Positions 1-8,289 of a DNA stretch of 18,526 bases are shown piece by piece. How positions within the stretch are numbered: the stretch's first letter is position 1; each line of letters begins with the position of its first letter. The notes below the pieces were generated by a model. The model was not told where the DNA came from, did not search any database, and saw only the letters and a list, made by a program, of their open reading frames with translations. Both the position numbers and the translations under genes were made by a program. The DNA lies in NCBI GenBank assembly GCA_964611635.1, contig CAZTAS010000122.1:1-18526 (forward strand). Direction: 5' to 3'. Source of the stretch: JAFDED01 sp964611635. GTDB taxonomy: Bacteria > Desulfobacterota > JAFDED01.

Positions 1-397
1 AGGGAGGAGTGAGCGTCACAGAAAAGGAACGCACAGTTTGATCTCGCCCGGCCTCATATGTTGATGGCCTCGCCACCTTCAGAGCGGTTTTGTCAGTAAC
101 CAATCGTCGTTCGATCTTCTCCTGATCGGGAACGGAGACAACTGAATCGGCTTCAATTATCGATGTACAGGCCAGCACATAATTTTCTTTCACATCAGCC
201 GCTGTCAGGCGAACTGCGGAACGCTGTCGAATGATTCCACTTTCAACAACCACTGCACATCGCCCGCAACGTCCTTGCCCACCGCAGGGTTGGACAATAT
301 CCAGCTCTGCCTGCCGCAACGCTTCTGTGAGCAATGTGCCGGTGGGCACGCGCACAGTTTTATCCGATGGGAGAAAGGTAACAGTATGAACAGCCAT
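1..397 (-). CDS. acsV: RACo-type reductive activator of the corrinoid iron-sulfur protein, N-terminal part
   Basis: Partial gene; 132 codons are visible and the rest lies beyond the left edge. The visible part is a plant-type [2Fe-2S] ferredoxin domain: Cys38, Cys44, Cys47 and Cys77 form the CGGxGxCGxC...C pattern. In the known family this domain precedes an ASKHA ATPase-like domain (not visible), and the protein uses ATP to return inactive Co(II) corrinoid in AcsC/AcsD to Co(I). The ATG is 3 bases after the acsC stop, and an AAGGA-type ribosome site lies inside the acsC end, so the two are probably translated together. The assignment rests on the ferredoxin motif plus position directly after acsC; another 2Fe-2S ferredoxin fusion is possible but unlikely here. 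Confidence 0.85.
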   Translation of the reverse strand, partial: MAVHTVTFLPSDKTVRVPTGTLLTEALRQAELDIVQPCGGQGRCGRCAVVVESGIIRQRSAVRLTAADVKENYVLACTSIIEADSVVSVPDQEKIERRLVTDKTALKVARPSTYEAGRDQTVRSFSVTLTPP

Positions 398-400
398 TGA

Positions 401-1744
401 TTATTCCTTCCACTGTTCCTTCAAATATGCAGGGATATCCACGGCCTCTTTCGGCCCGACCATGATCTCCCAACCTTCCAAGTCCTCTTCCAATTCACCG
501 GAAAGGACCGCCACATGCCCTGGGATGATTAACCGTTTATGGTTAATTTTGCTCTCGATATCACAAACTTTTATGGCTTTTACAATCTGTTCAGAGTCAA
601 GTTTTCCGGCGGCCCAGGCGGTCAGCACACTCATACCGTCTGCGTCCGTCACTATCAGCCAGGCCGGCTTCCCGGCTCCTTCCACTTCGTTATTCACAGA
701 GAAGTAGGTAACAGAAAAATTCGTCGTCACCATAACAGGGGAATCTGCTGTCGGTGCATTGATTTCATATAAACCGGGAAGAACCTGTATCGGTTTCTGT
801 GGATCGGTGTAAATATTCTGCCTCAGGACCAGGAGCGGATAAATCGTAGCGGGATCAAATGAATCCAGCACGATGAATCCAGCGTACTTGGTGATGTGCT
901 GAACGGCCATGACAGCTTCATCAACACCCTCTGTCTCGCCCGGAAATGTAATTACCGGAAAGCCCAGAGGACGGAAGTTCTTTTTAAGGGCCAGACGACG
1001 GATCTGGGTCAGGCTGGTGAGTGAACCACTGGCACCGCGTGCCAGCGGATCAAGTACAAGGTCATCTACTCCTGCCTTGCGGATATTTTCCGTCAGGTCA
1101 GAAAGCTGCTCCAGTGATTCTGCTTTCACAGCCAGAGATGCTTTAGCAGATTTGGCCACTTCGGCCATCTGCTCCCAATTGGTTTCATCCGCAGCGTATA
1201 ATAAGGGCTTGGTTCCTTCAACTGTCTTGGCGGCCTCAGCCAGCACATCAGGATCTGCTGACATCAGAATAAGGGGTTTCTTGGTAGTGGCAGCTACCGT
1301 CTTCACGGCAGCAACGAACTTGCCGTTATCACCCGAAACCGATTCGACAGCAAATCCATCAACACCCAGTTCTATTCCAACATAGTCAACCAAATAAGCG
1401 CTGGCAGTTGTTACGTCGGTTCGAATGGACTCCAGGTCTTGCATGTCTTTTACACGAATGAAAACTCCAGGCCGGTGATAAAACGTCTTTTCATGCCGGA
1501 AAAGCACAGTTTCATTCCCGACTTCAATCCTTGTTCCATCACCTTCCAATGTGATCAGGCGAATGGGAGGTGAAGAAGCAGAGTCAAGTTCTTTTTTGGA
1601 TTCCTCGGAAACATGCGGGCAGGCGGACAACTCGGCCTGCTTTGCAGCAAGTTGCATGGCGAAGGCCAGGCAGGTAGGACTGCCACAATCTTTGCAATTC
1701 GTTTTTGGCAGGAGCTTATAGATTTGTAATCCAGTGAGTGCCAT
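401..1744 (-). CDS. acsC: Corrinoid iron-sulfur protein large (gamma) subunit
   Basis: 447 aa, matching the family length of about 446. It carries the methyl group on cobalamin between methyltransferase and acetyl-CoA synthase. The N-terminal [4Fe-4S] domain is explicit: Cys17, Cys20, Cys25 and Cys42 (CX2CX4CX16C), beginning NCKDCG. A TIM-barrel middle and a C-terminal corrinoid-binding domain (from about residue 320, with TTNFSVTYF and IPGHVAVLSG) follow, as in AcsC/CdhE. The start is ATG with GGAGAGGAG 7 bases upstream. It lies 61 bases after acsD and 3 bases before acsV, consistent with one operon. No truncation or missing ligand is seen. Confidence 0.97.
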   Translation of the reverse strand: MALTGLQIYKLLPKTNCKDCGSPTCLAFAMQLAAKQAELSACPHVSEESKKELDSASSPPIRLITLEGDGTRIEVGNETVLFRHEKTFYHRPGVFIRVKDMQDLESIRTDVTTASAYLVDYVGIELGVDGFAVESVSGDNGKFVAAVKTVAATTKKPLILMSADPDVLAEAAKTVEGTKPLLYAADETNWEQMAEVAKSAKASLAVKAESLEQLSDLTENIRKAGVDDLVLDPLARGASGSLTSLTQIRRLALKKNFRPLGFPVITFPGETEGVDEAVMAVQHITKYAGFIVLDSFDPATIYPLLVLRQNIYTDPQKPIQVLPGLYEINAPTADSPVMVTTNFSVTYFSVNNEVEGAGKPAWLIVTDADGMSVLTAWAAGKLDSEQIVKAIKVCDIESKINHKRLIIPGHVAVLSGELEEDLEGWEIMVGPKEAVDIPAYLKEQWKE

Positions 1745-1805
1745 AATATGCTCCTCTCCTTCAGGGCCGAACCCTCACAATCAGTAATTATTGTTAATCA
1801 GCCGG

Positions 1806-2762
1806 TTAGATTAATTCTTTCACCATGGTCCGCACCCGGTTAAGTGATTCAGGATGACGCAGAACCACAATATCGGCGCCGGATTGAACGAGTGATGCAG
1901 CAGTGAATGTCTCCCAATTGACCGCACGCCGGTTCCAGTCACCCCAGCTCTCCGGAACACCTTCACCCACTCTCGATTCCTTGACTTTCCAGGTTTCCTC
2001 ACCCACTGAAACAAGTATGGGCTGCTGGGTCATATTGTCGCCTTGTAGAGCTGCCAGTCGAAGCCGCTCCATCACGGAATACCCGTATTCAATGCCATAG
2101 GCCAGAGCACCGGTGGATGGATCCATGATAATGCGATTCAGCGGTAATCCCATATCGTGGATTAAAATAACCAATTGTTTGGCCAGGTTCACATCCATGG
2201 GAGTCCTTGAATTAACCAAGTGGCCGTTGGCCATTGCCGAGGCGACTATTGTGCGATAATTTTTATCTTCGCAAATACCGAGGAGCAGTCGTTCGCCCTT
2301 ACCTTCTTCAGCTACGGGAACAATTAACTCGTTATCTTTTTCAGCCTGGCCTGGACCGAAAACCGCCAGCGGCAAGCTGGTGGATTCAAGTACCTGACGA
2401 ACCACCGATCGTACATTCTCTGGACTGTTGGGTTGTCCCTCAGCCGTTGTCAATGAGAGATAAAGCACCAGCATATCCGCACCGGCTGCTTCGGCGGCGC
2501 TGGCCCAATCACCCGGACTATTCATGGCATCGCCCCATGTTTCATATAGCAAGGGTGACCAGTCATCCGGTTTACGGTCCTTGATTTCCAGGGCAAACAT
2601 CGGAGCATGCGGCACTGCTCCCTCAAAACTCAAGAAAGGCATTGTAGTCTCACCGCCGACCGTAATAGTTTTGCTGCGAGTGCCACCCTCGGTTTCTGTT
2701 GCACCGACCGTCACTTCGCGCACCGCACCGTTCCACTTTTCTTTTTGGATTTCAATTTCCAT
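1806..2762 (-). CDS. acsD: Corrinoid iron-sulfur protein small (beta) subunit
   Basis: Partner of AcsC in the heterodimer that shuttles the methyl group; a TIM-barrel protein without its own metal cluster. Family signatures include GGTRSKTITVGGET near the N terminus, the MDPSTGALAYGIEYGYSVMERLRL block, and LRHPESLNRV at the C terminus. I placed the start at the ATG at 2762 (318 aa) because GGGAGG lies 11 bases upstream and the length is close to known AcsD (about 323 aa). An in-frame ATG at 2801 would add 13 residues (MVPSLQLREAKTQ) but has no clear ribosome site. It follows the DUF3786 gene and precedes acsC. Confidence 0.95.
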   Translation of the reverse strand: MEIEIQKEKWNGAVREVTVGATETEGGTRSKTITVGGETTMPFLSFEGAVPHAPMFALEIKDRKPDDWSPLLYETWGDAMNSPGDWASAAEAAGADMLVLYLSLTTAEGQPNSPENVRSVVRQVLESTSLPLAVFGPGQAEKDNELIVPVAEEGKGERLLLGICEDKNYRTIVASAMANGHLVNSRTPMDVNLAKQLVILIHDMGLPLNRIIMDPSTGALAYGIEYGYSVMERLRLAALQGDNMTQQPILVSVGEETWKVKESRVGEGVPESWGDWNRRAVNWETFTAASLVQSGADIVVLRHPESLNRVRTMVKELI

Positions 2763-2832
2763 TTGTGTTTTTGCCTCCCGAAGTTGCAGCGAAGGCACCA
2801 TGAACCAGGTGGTCCGCCGAGCAGTTTAAGGT

Positions 2833-3447
2833 TTAGTTGGATGCAAACAGCATAACCTCAATTGCCAATAAAACCGTTGACCAGGCAATGTCAGTAGGTA
2901 AATGCAAAGCACAGCTTGAGTCAAGCAACACTGAACAGGTTGCAGGAAACTCGTCATCCCCATGCCACACCGCTATCACCACCGGGATGCGAGGGAATGG
3001 AAAAAGCCTGACAGCCATATCTCCATAGTCTGCCGAAAGGCCGCCGAGTTCATTGGCAATTTGCAGGAACTCAGCTGATTTATGATCGAAACGCTTAGTT
3101 ATCTTGTCCAGTGGCAGAACATGGGTGCCCTTTAAAAAAATTTCTCCTCCAGGCAGTTCGGAGGGAATGATCAGTTCTCCTGTCATCTGAATATCCTTAG
3201 CTTCGACCAAATACCAGAGCACTGAAAGCTGTGACAGATACCCCAGAGCTTCAAGCATAAAATTACCCAAAGACGTTTTGGCAAAAATCTTTCGCTCTTG
3301 CAGGTCAATATAGATATCCTGACCCAGGGATTTTACACAATAGGTTAATTCTGCCGGATTATAGGTTACACCTGCTCTGCTCTGCACTACTTTCGGTTCC
3401 ATCTCAGCAAGGAGATCCCAAGCCAGTTCTTTACCCGTCTCTGCCAC
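2833..3447 (-). CDS. DUF3786 family protein
   Basis: 204 aa soluble protein starting with GTG; AAAGGA lies about 5 bases upstream. The fold is not known to me, but the sequence matches the DUF3786 pattern: a conserved N-terminal LGQDIYIDL segment, a central LPGG..FLKGTHVLP turn, and the C-terminal AVWHGDDEFPA block followed by a short LD..C stretch. No signal peptide or membrane segment is seen. Several cysteines (CVKSLG, TCSVLL, CALHL) are scattered and do not form a cluster motif. It sits between acsF and acsD with gaps of 29 and about 70 bases, so it is co-transcribed with the CODH/ACS genes. An accessory or assembly role is an inference from position only. Confidence 0.8.
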   Translation of the reverse strand: MAETGKELAWDLLAEMEPKVVQSRAGVTYNPAELTYCVKSLGQDIYIDLQERKIFAKTSLGNFMLEALGYLSQLSVLWYLVEAKDIQMTGELIIPSELPGGEIFLKGTHVLPLDKITKRFDHKSAEFLQIANELGGLSADYGDMAVRLFPFPRIPVVIAVWHGDDEFPATCSVLLDSSCALHLPTDIAWSTVLLAIEVMLFASN

Positions 3448-3476
3448 ATGTATCCTTTGTATCAGGAATTGTCATT

Positions 3477-4232
3477 CTAGCCAATCCCCATCTTCTCCAG
3501 GATTGCACCGATCCTCTCTTGGGTGGGCTGATGGTCAAAGTTCAACAGAGAAGCAGCATTCATTATGGCTTCTTCAATGGCTGGAGTTACAGGAAGATGC
3601 CCGGCATAATCAATCTCATTTTCCTGTGCCCAATTTTGAATATGAGACAGTCTGTCTTCGCGCACCAAGTTGGCCAGAACATACCGCTCATCTGCTGACT
3701 CAGGTAAGCTATCTGTCAGCTGAATAATCTTTTCCGCCGTTTGCAGAGATATGGGATTATCATTGACAACAATTAAAAGTTTGTTGATCCTGGAAGTTGT
3801 GCGCCGGCTGATATGTTCCAGGCCGGCCTCATTATCAAATACCACCCAGGCATAAGAAGGAGTCAGATCTGTGTGAAATTTTCTAATCAGGCTGTTTATA
3901 TAACAGTAACAGCCGGCTCCTTCACTCTTGCCCATTGCAATAAAATCATACCCTTTTTCCTCTGCGATGATTTGATGTAGCCCGGCTTCTATATAGCTGG
4001 CTTTGCTCATCCCGGCTGGGAAATTCTTTACATTCTCGAGTACATCCTCACGCAAATCCCCGATTGTTTTAATGTTCTGCATCCCTAAAAGATTCCCCAG
4101 GTTTGCATCAGGGTCTGCATCAATAGCCAGGATCGGGCCAAGGCCTTTGGCACACATCTGCTGAATGATGAGCGCGGCCACCGTGCTCTTGCCTGTCCCG
4201 CCTTTGCCTGCCAAAGCGATTGTCTGTGCCAT
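3477..4232 (-). CDS. acsF: CooC/AcsF-type nickel-insertion ATPase next to acsB
   Basis: 251 aa MinD/CooC-family P-loop ATPase. The deviant Walker A GKGGTGKST covers residues 9-17 (signature Lys10 and Lys15), AIDADPDANL follows at about 36-45, and the nucleotide-dependent metal-binding CxC pair is Cys108 and Cys110 in GCYCYINSL. Known CooC dimers bind Ni(II) or Zn(II) through this pair. It directly follows acsB (27-base gap), so it most likely serves maturation of the A-cluster of acetyl-CoA synthase, as proposed for AcsF. It differs from the other copy at 10208-11017 (T instead of V in the P-loop, no N-terminal extension). The start is ATG with CGGAG about 6 bases upstream. Confidence 0.9.
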   Translation of the reverse strand: MAQTIALAGKGGTGKSTVAALIIQQMCAKGLGPILAIDADPDANLGNLLGMQNIKTIGDLREDVLENVKNFPAGMSKASYIEAGLHQIIAEEKGYDFIAMGKSEGAGCYCYINSLIRKFHTDLTPSYAWVVFDNEAGLEHISRRTTSRINKLLIVVNDNPISLQTAEKIIQLTDSLPESADERYVLANLVREDRLSHIQNWAQENEIDYAGHLPVTPAIEEAIMNAASLLNFDHQPTQERIGAILEKMGIG

Positions 4233-4259
4233 TAAAACTCCGTTTCGTTAGCGCGGCAA

Positions 4260-6476
4260 TTAAAACATCGGATCCATACTGAGGACGGGATGATCCACAC
4301 TTTGCAAGTATTCCAACAACATTTCAGGACTTTCAGCATCGTCCTCAGTTGCGATCTTGTCAAAAAGATCGGGTAGCCCTGCTTTTTCAAACTGGCTTCT
4401 TAACCGGTCTTCCACATCCAGTTTGAGCTCCTTGGGCATCCAGATGATACGCTTCCAACCACCTTCCGCGGCGATAAATTTGGGGCTGCTGATATAAAGT
4501 CTGCCGACACCGATGAAACCTGGCACCTGAGCTCCGCCACCCACTTGTCCAGCCAGTGTAGAGAACTTCATCCCAACGGGCGTCATCCCCAGAAACTCAC
4601 GATTAACGATCATAACACCATTGGCCTCTGGAACAACCGCCACAATACATTCGAAACAGCCGCAGGAAGTCATCGGCTCTTCCAAAATGGAATAAGCATT
4701 AAATTTCTCCAGGTTACCGTGAGATTTTACTTTAATGTAGTCGTTAATCCCTTCCCACTGACCGCGGACCTCATCGATGACAGCACCTTTTTCGACCGGC
4801 TCATTTGGACCATGTTCATCAATGCGGAAAGAAGCTTTACAGTCCAGCCATGTGTAAGCGCCGCACAGACCAAGCCGCTGCGGCGTTACAATACAGACGT
4901 GATTTGGCGCATAGGACTGGCATAGCGTACAGGAGTAAAAATCGGTAACATCCTCATCGATCATGCCGCCTATCTTGTCGTCGCGCTGGTTATATACTCC
5001 CTTGGCCATCTCTAAGAGTTCGTTCACCTTGAGGGGATCCGTATAAAGCTTGACTTGTACACGGTCAACGAGCTTGGAAAAATCATTTTTAATACGACTG
5101 ATTATTATATCACCAAAATGGCTGATATGGAATCCCTTGGCCGCACCTTGTTTGCTGATGCGCACCCAAATATTCGAACGCTGTCCCATGTGAAATATGC
5201 CGTTGGCACAGGAAATATATTCGTGAATACGGCGTTCCAGCACCGGTTCAAAATCCTCCTGAAATTCGCGCCCGGCCACTTCCACTATAATACCTAGGGG
5301 GTAGGCTTCTCCCTCCTCCATATCTTCAATTTCCGGGCCGATGACTTCTATCTTTCCATCTTCCACATCCTCCATCGCACGCATGCGTAACATTTCAAAA
5401 GAATCAGTATAATTTCCGCCGAACTGCACGTACATGTCTTCTTTACGTACTCGCTCACCCTCAAAGCCGGCCCCATATGGCACCGGTATTGGAATCCTGG
5501 TTACTTTGATGGTCAGACCCCGTACCTCTACGGCACGGTTAATGATCTCTTCCGTCTGTATACCCGAGACCACATGCTCATAGGTACAAATACCGGTGGG
5601 CAGGATTTGTGGGATATTGGTATTGGCAATTACGGGAAAGCCGAAATTAATCGCTCCGGCTGCCGTGGCATATTTCTCATCTGTCAACAATTGATCACTA
5701 TCTACCGAGTTATCGGCTCCCAGCGCAAGCACAAAGGCAAACACCCTCTCCTTGTTATACATTAAAATGTCCTGTGCTGCCTTAAGGTTGCCGGGCTCAA
5801 TACCGCCGAAGGTCATCGCCGAGCGCGCCGCAAAATTAAGTGCATGGATGGCCGATGTGATTTCCTTGCCGTATGGGACCAAAAAAGTATCCCAATTCAT
5901 TTCGATGCCTTGTGCATCAAGTTGTTCAGCAAAGGCCCTGCCGTTGGTATGGCCGGCCATGAAGACCAGAATGTTTCTTTCCTGGAGCTCGCGTACCGTC
6001 TGCACCGCTTGTTCATCAGTATCGGTGCAACCCACAATGGCGGCAAATCCCGGCATACGACCATCTACCAATTTGATACCTTGCGAACGCAGGATTTCAT
6101 CGCCCGTGAATCCAAGCCAGATTCCATTGGTCGGATTAGGCCCCATCACGTATTTCAACACCTCAATTGTTTCCTCAGCAATTAAAGTGGCCACTCCGGA
6201 ATTCAGGGTCTCTCCCAGGTAGGGCAACCAAAGTGAATCGCTGGGAATCTGTCCCAACAATTTTCTGGCCTCCTGCAAAGACTCGACCAGATCGCCGAGT
6301 TTTTGCACCTTTTGGCCAAGGAATAAATACATAATCGGTAAGTAATAGGCGGTGTTAGGATATTCCGCCGCGGCGTCCTTACCCTTTAATTCGATCGCCT
6401 CAGCCAGTGCCTTCTCGGCCCTGGCTACCATGGCATGGGCGCCTCTGATGGCAGCTGTTGCAATGATTTTGGACAT
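4260..6476 (-). CDS. acsB: Acetyl-CoA synthase, catalytic subunit of CODH/ACS (bacterial form)
   Basis: 738 aa; the bacterial AcsB family is about 729. It condenses CO, a methyl group from the corrinoid protein and CoA to acetyl-CoA at the Ni-Ni-[4Fe-4S] A-cluster. All A-cluster ligands are visible: Cys516, Cys519, Cys528 and Cys538 (SCTLCQ...HVCIV...LCGAYTWLDC) and the CGC motif at Cys605-Gly-Cys607. The spacing 3/9/10/67/2 is identical to that of the Moorella enzyme. The N-terminal domain (about 1-310), which in bacteria contacts CODH and forms the CO tunnel, is present, unlike in archaeal CdhC. The ATG start has AGGAG 11 bases upstream. It lies 30 bases after the FNOR gene and 27 before acsF. 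Intact. Confidence 0.98.
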   Translation of the reverse strand: MSKIIATAAIRGAHAMVARAEKALAEAIELKGKDAAAEYPNTAYYLPIMYLFLGQKVQKLGDLVESLQEARKLLGQIPSDSLWLPYLGETLNSGVATLIAEETIEVLKYVMGPNPTNGIWLGFTGDEILRSQGIKLVDGRMPGFAAIVGCTDTDEQAVQTVRELQERNILVFMAGHTNGRAFAEQLDAQGIEMNWDTFLVPYGKEITSAIHALNFAARSAMTFGGIEPGNLKAAQDILMYNKERVFAFVLALGADNSVDSDQLLTDEKYATAAGAINFGFPVIANTNIPQILPTGICTYEHVVSGIQTEEIINRAVEVRGLTIKVTRIPIPVPYGAGFEGERVRKEDMYVQFGGNYTDSFEMLRMRAMEDVEDGKIEVIGPEIEDMEEGEAYPLGIIVEVAGREFQEDFEPVLERRIHEYISCANGIFHMGQRSNIWVRISKQGAAKGFHISHFGDIIISRIKNDFSKLVDRVQVKLYTDPLKVNELLEMAKGVYNQRDDKIGGMIDEDVTDFYSCTLCQSYAPNHVCIVTPQRLGLCGAYTWLDCKASFRIDEHGPNEPVEKGAVIDEVRGQWEGINDYIKVKSHGNLEKFNAYSILEEPMTSCGCFECIVAVVPEANGVMIVNREFLGMTPVGMKFSTLAGQVGGGAQVPGFIGVGRLYISSPKFIAAEGGWKRIIWMPKELKLDVEDRLRSQFEKAGLPDLFDKIATEDDAESPEMLLEYLQSVDHPVLSMDPMF

Positions 6477-6506
6477 AGAAACTATTACTCCTATTTCACA
6501 AAATGT

Positions 6507-7802
6507 TTACAATCCGGCCAAAACTTCCTTGTACTCTGGCTCGAAGAATTTGTCCCGGTTAGCCTTTATCAAAGGCAATAAAGATGAGAAATCATATTTG
6601 CCAACTGCAAGCAGATCTCTAACGCTTTCAATATTGACCTGTTTGACTACCAGGGCTGTCAAAACACCTGCATGGGCCACTTCGCCCACCAGGGAAAATC
6701 CTAATAACACTCCGTCGCGAATGATGAAGCGCCGGACCTGTTTTTCTTTGGGACGATTATCGATGATCTCCTCCGCGTCTTCCACTCTTTCGCGTGCTCC
6801 GGTCAAGCCGCAGGAAATCAGAGAGACGTCACCAATAGAAAACGAGTTCATCGCTGTTCTGGACCGCATGGCCGTATCAAATCCCAACACATTTTCAGCC
6901 GCTACACGCCCGGCCTCCACCGCATGGGGCCAAAGGGTATTTTGCCAGGTTTCGCCGCGTACCGAGTCTGGACTTTGCGACACATCTCCTGCAGCATACA
7001 CATCCGGCACGCTGGTGCGGCAGTGATCGTCAATGATGATACCGTATTCTGTGGTAATTTTTGTGCCCTTAACAATTTCTATATTAGACCTAACTCCTTT
7101 AGCTGCGATAACCATCTGACAAGGGTATTGCCTACCATCGGTTGTCTCCACTCCTTCAACCTTATCTTTGCCAAGGACGACAGCAGGATTTGTCCGCGGT
7201 ACAACCTGGATCCCCATCAATTCCAGGTATCGCTCGAATACTCCCGCTTCCTGACTCGAAACAATCTGGCTGAGGACATTCGGTGATCCCATAATCACCG
7301 TTATCTTCTTGCCTTGCTTGGCCAGGGCCACAGCTGCCTTCAATCCGACAAGGCCGGCTCCCAAAACGACGACTTCCCTCACATCGTCTGCGTAGGCGCG
7401 AATGGCTTCCGCATCCTGCAAGTTGCGGAGACTAAACACACCTGCATGACTGGTTCCGGGTATATTCAAAGCGACAGCATGACTTCCACTGGCAATAATC
7501 AAAGAATCATAGGCCAGCTTATTTCCATCAGAAAGTAACACTGCCTTTTCCTCTGGCAGTACTTTCAATACTTCCTGACCTAATAAGGTTTGAACCGCAT
7601 ACTTACTATAAAAATCTTCCGGTTGAAAGAGTATATCTGCAAGCTGTTTCTCACCAGAGACCAAGTAAGGTATCAGGCAGCGCGAATAGGGCGGAACATC
7701 TTCCTTCGAGACGATCACAATTTCACAATCTTTTCCCAGCCGCCTGAGGGTTTGTGCAGCTGAAAGGCCAGCGGCATGATTTCCAATGATCACGACCTTC
7801 AT
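6507..7802 (-). CDS. FAD-dependent NAD(P) oxidoreductase (FNOR) of the CODH cluster
   Basis: 431 aa pyridine nucleotide-disulfide oxidoreductase-type flavoprotein. FAD site: VVIIGNHAAGLSAA at the N terminus, where the usual GxGxxG reads GNHAAG. NAD(P) site: VVLGAGLVGLKAA (Gly148-Gly153). A second FAD motif VYAAGD lies near residue 300. Cys42 (YSRCLIPYLVSG) occupies the place of the redox cysteine of NADH oxidase and CoA-disulfide reductase relatives. It probably moves electrons from CooF to NAD(P)+, as suggested for CooS-CooF-FNOR clusters of other anaerobes. The ATG at 7802 overlaps the cooF TGA by 4 bases (ATGA), implying coupled translation. An upstream in-frame extension to 7904 is a shadow within cooF. 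Confidence 0.9.
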   Translation of the reverse strand: MKVVIIGNHAAGLSAAQTLRRLGKDCEIVIVSKEDVPPYSRCLIPYLVSGEKQLADILFQPEDFYSKYAVQTLLGQEVLKVLPEEKAVLLSDGNKLAYDSLIIASGSHAVALNIPGTSHAGVFSLRNLQDAEAIRAYADDVREVVVLGAGLVGLKAAVALAKQGKKITVIMGSPNVLSQIVSSQEAGVFERYLELMGIQVVPRTNPAVVLGKDKVEGVETTDGRQYPCQMVIAAKGVRSNIEIVKGTKITTEYGIIIDDHCRTSVPDVYAAGDVSQSPDSVRGETWQNTLWPHAVEAGRVAAENVLGFDTAMRSRTAMNSFSIGDVSLISCGLTGARERVEDAEEIIDNRPKEKQVRRFIIRDGVLLGFSLVGEVAHAGVLTALVVKQVNIESVRDLLAVGKYDFSSLLPLIKANRDKFFEPEYKEVLAGL

Positions 7803-8281
7803 GATATTATATCCTTTTGAGCTTTTCTCCTTCGACGCAATTCTTCTTTGTACTCGGCTGGGTCGGCTGGAAATAGAGCGCCCGTGGGGCAGGCTTCGGC
7901 ACAAGCCGTGGAATCCCCCTTATGGGTACAAAAGTCACATTTCATGGCGATCATTTTATCTGGACTGACTGCGCCGAATGGGCAAACCATCACGCACATC
8001 CAGCATGCCACGCATCTCTCCGAGTCGCATTCCACCAGACCGGTTTCTTTGCTCATAGCTCCGGTGATACAAGCATCCACACAAGGAGCCGGTTCGCAGT
8101 TGCGACAGGCCACTGTGATAGTTACACCATCGGCATTATTCAACCTGCGGCGGGCAATAGGTAATTCGGCCTCAAATTGAACCATGTGAGGATCTTTATT
8201 CTGGGTATGCTCCAGGGCGCAGGCGAACTCGCAGGAATGGCATCCCAGGCATCTTTGACTGTCAAAGTATATCTTAAGCAT
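7799..8281 (-). CDS. cooF: CooF-type ferredoxin with four [4Fe-4S] clusters
   Basis: 160 aa polyferredoxin of the CooF/HycB/DmsB fold. Cysteines fall in four groups: 11/14/17/21, 59/62/67/71, 90/93/96/100 and 115/118/127/131, enough for four cubane clusters; Cys85 is extra. It accepts electrons from the CODH B/D clusters and passes them to a partner. Here the partner is most likely the FNOR encoded next, since no hydrogenase is seen. The C-terminal tail (ELRRRRKAQKD) is basic. Start ATG with AGGA about 6 bases upstream; the gene begins 8 bases after the cooS stop and overlaps FNOR by 4 bases. No signal peptide; cytoplasmic. Confidence 0.93.
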   Translation of the reverse strand: MLKIYFDSQRCLGCHSCEFACALEHTQNKDPHMVQFEAELPIARRRLNNADGVTITVACRNCEPAPCVDACITGAMSKETGLVECDSERCVACWMCVMVCPFGAVSPDKMIAMKCDFCTHKGDSTACAEACPTGALFPADPAEYKEELRRRRKAQKDIIS

Positions 8282-8289
8282 ATTATTTC

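Noticed and set aside
7803..7904. N-terminal extension of the FNOR protein by 34 residues
   Set aside because: It lies entirely inside cooF, is Arg/Ser-rich and unlike any flavoprotein, whereas the ATG at 7802 gives the FAD-binding strand at once and forms a 4-base overlap with the cooF stop.
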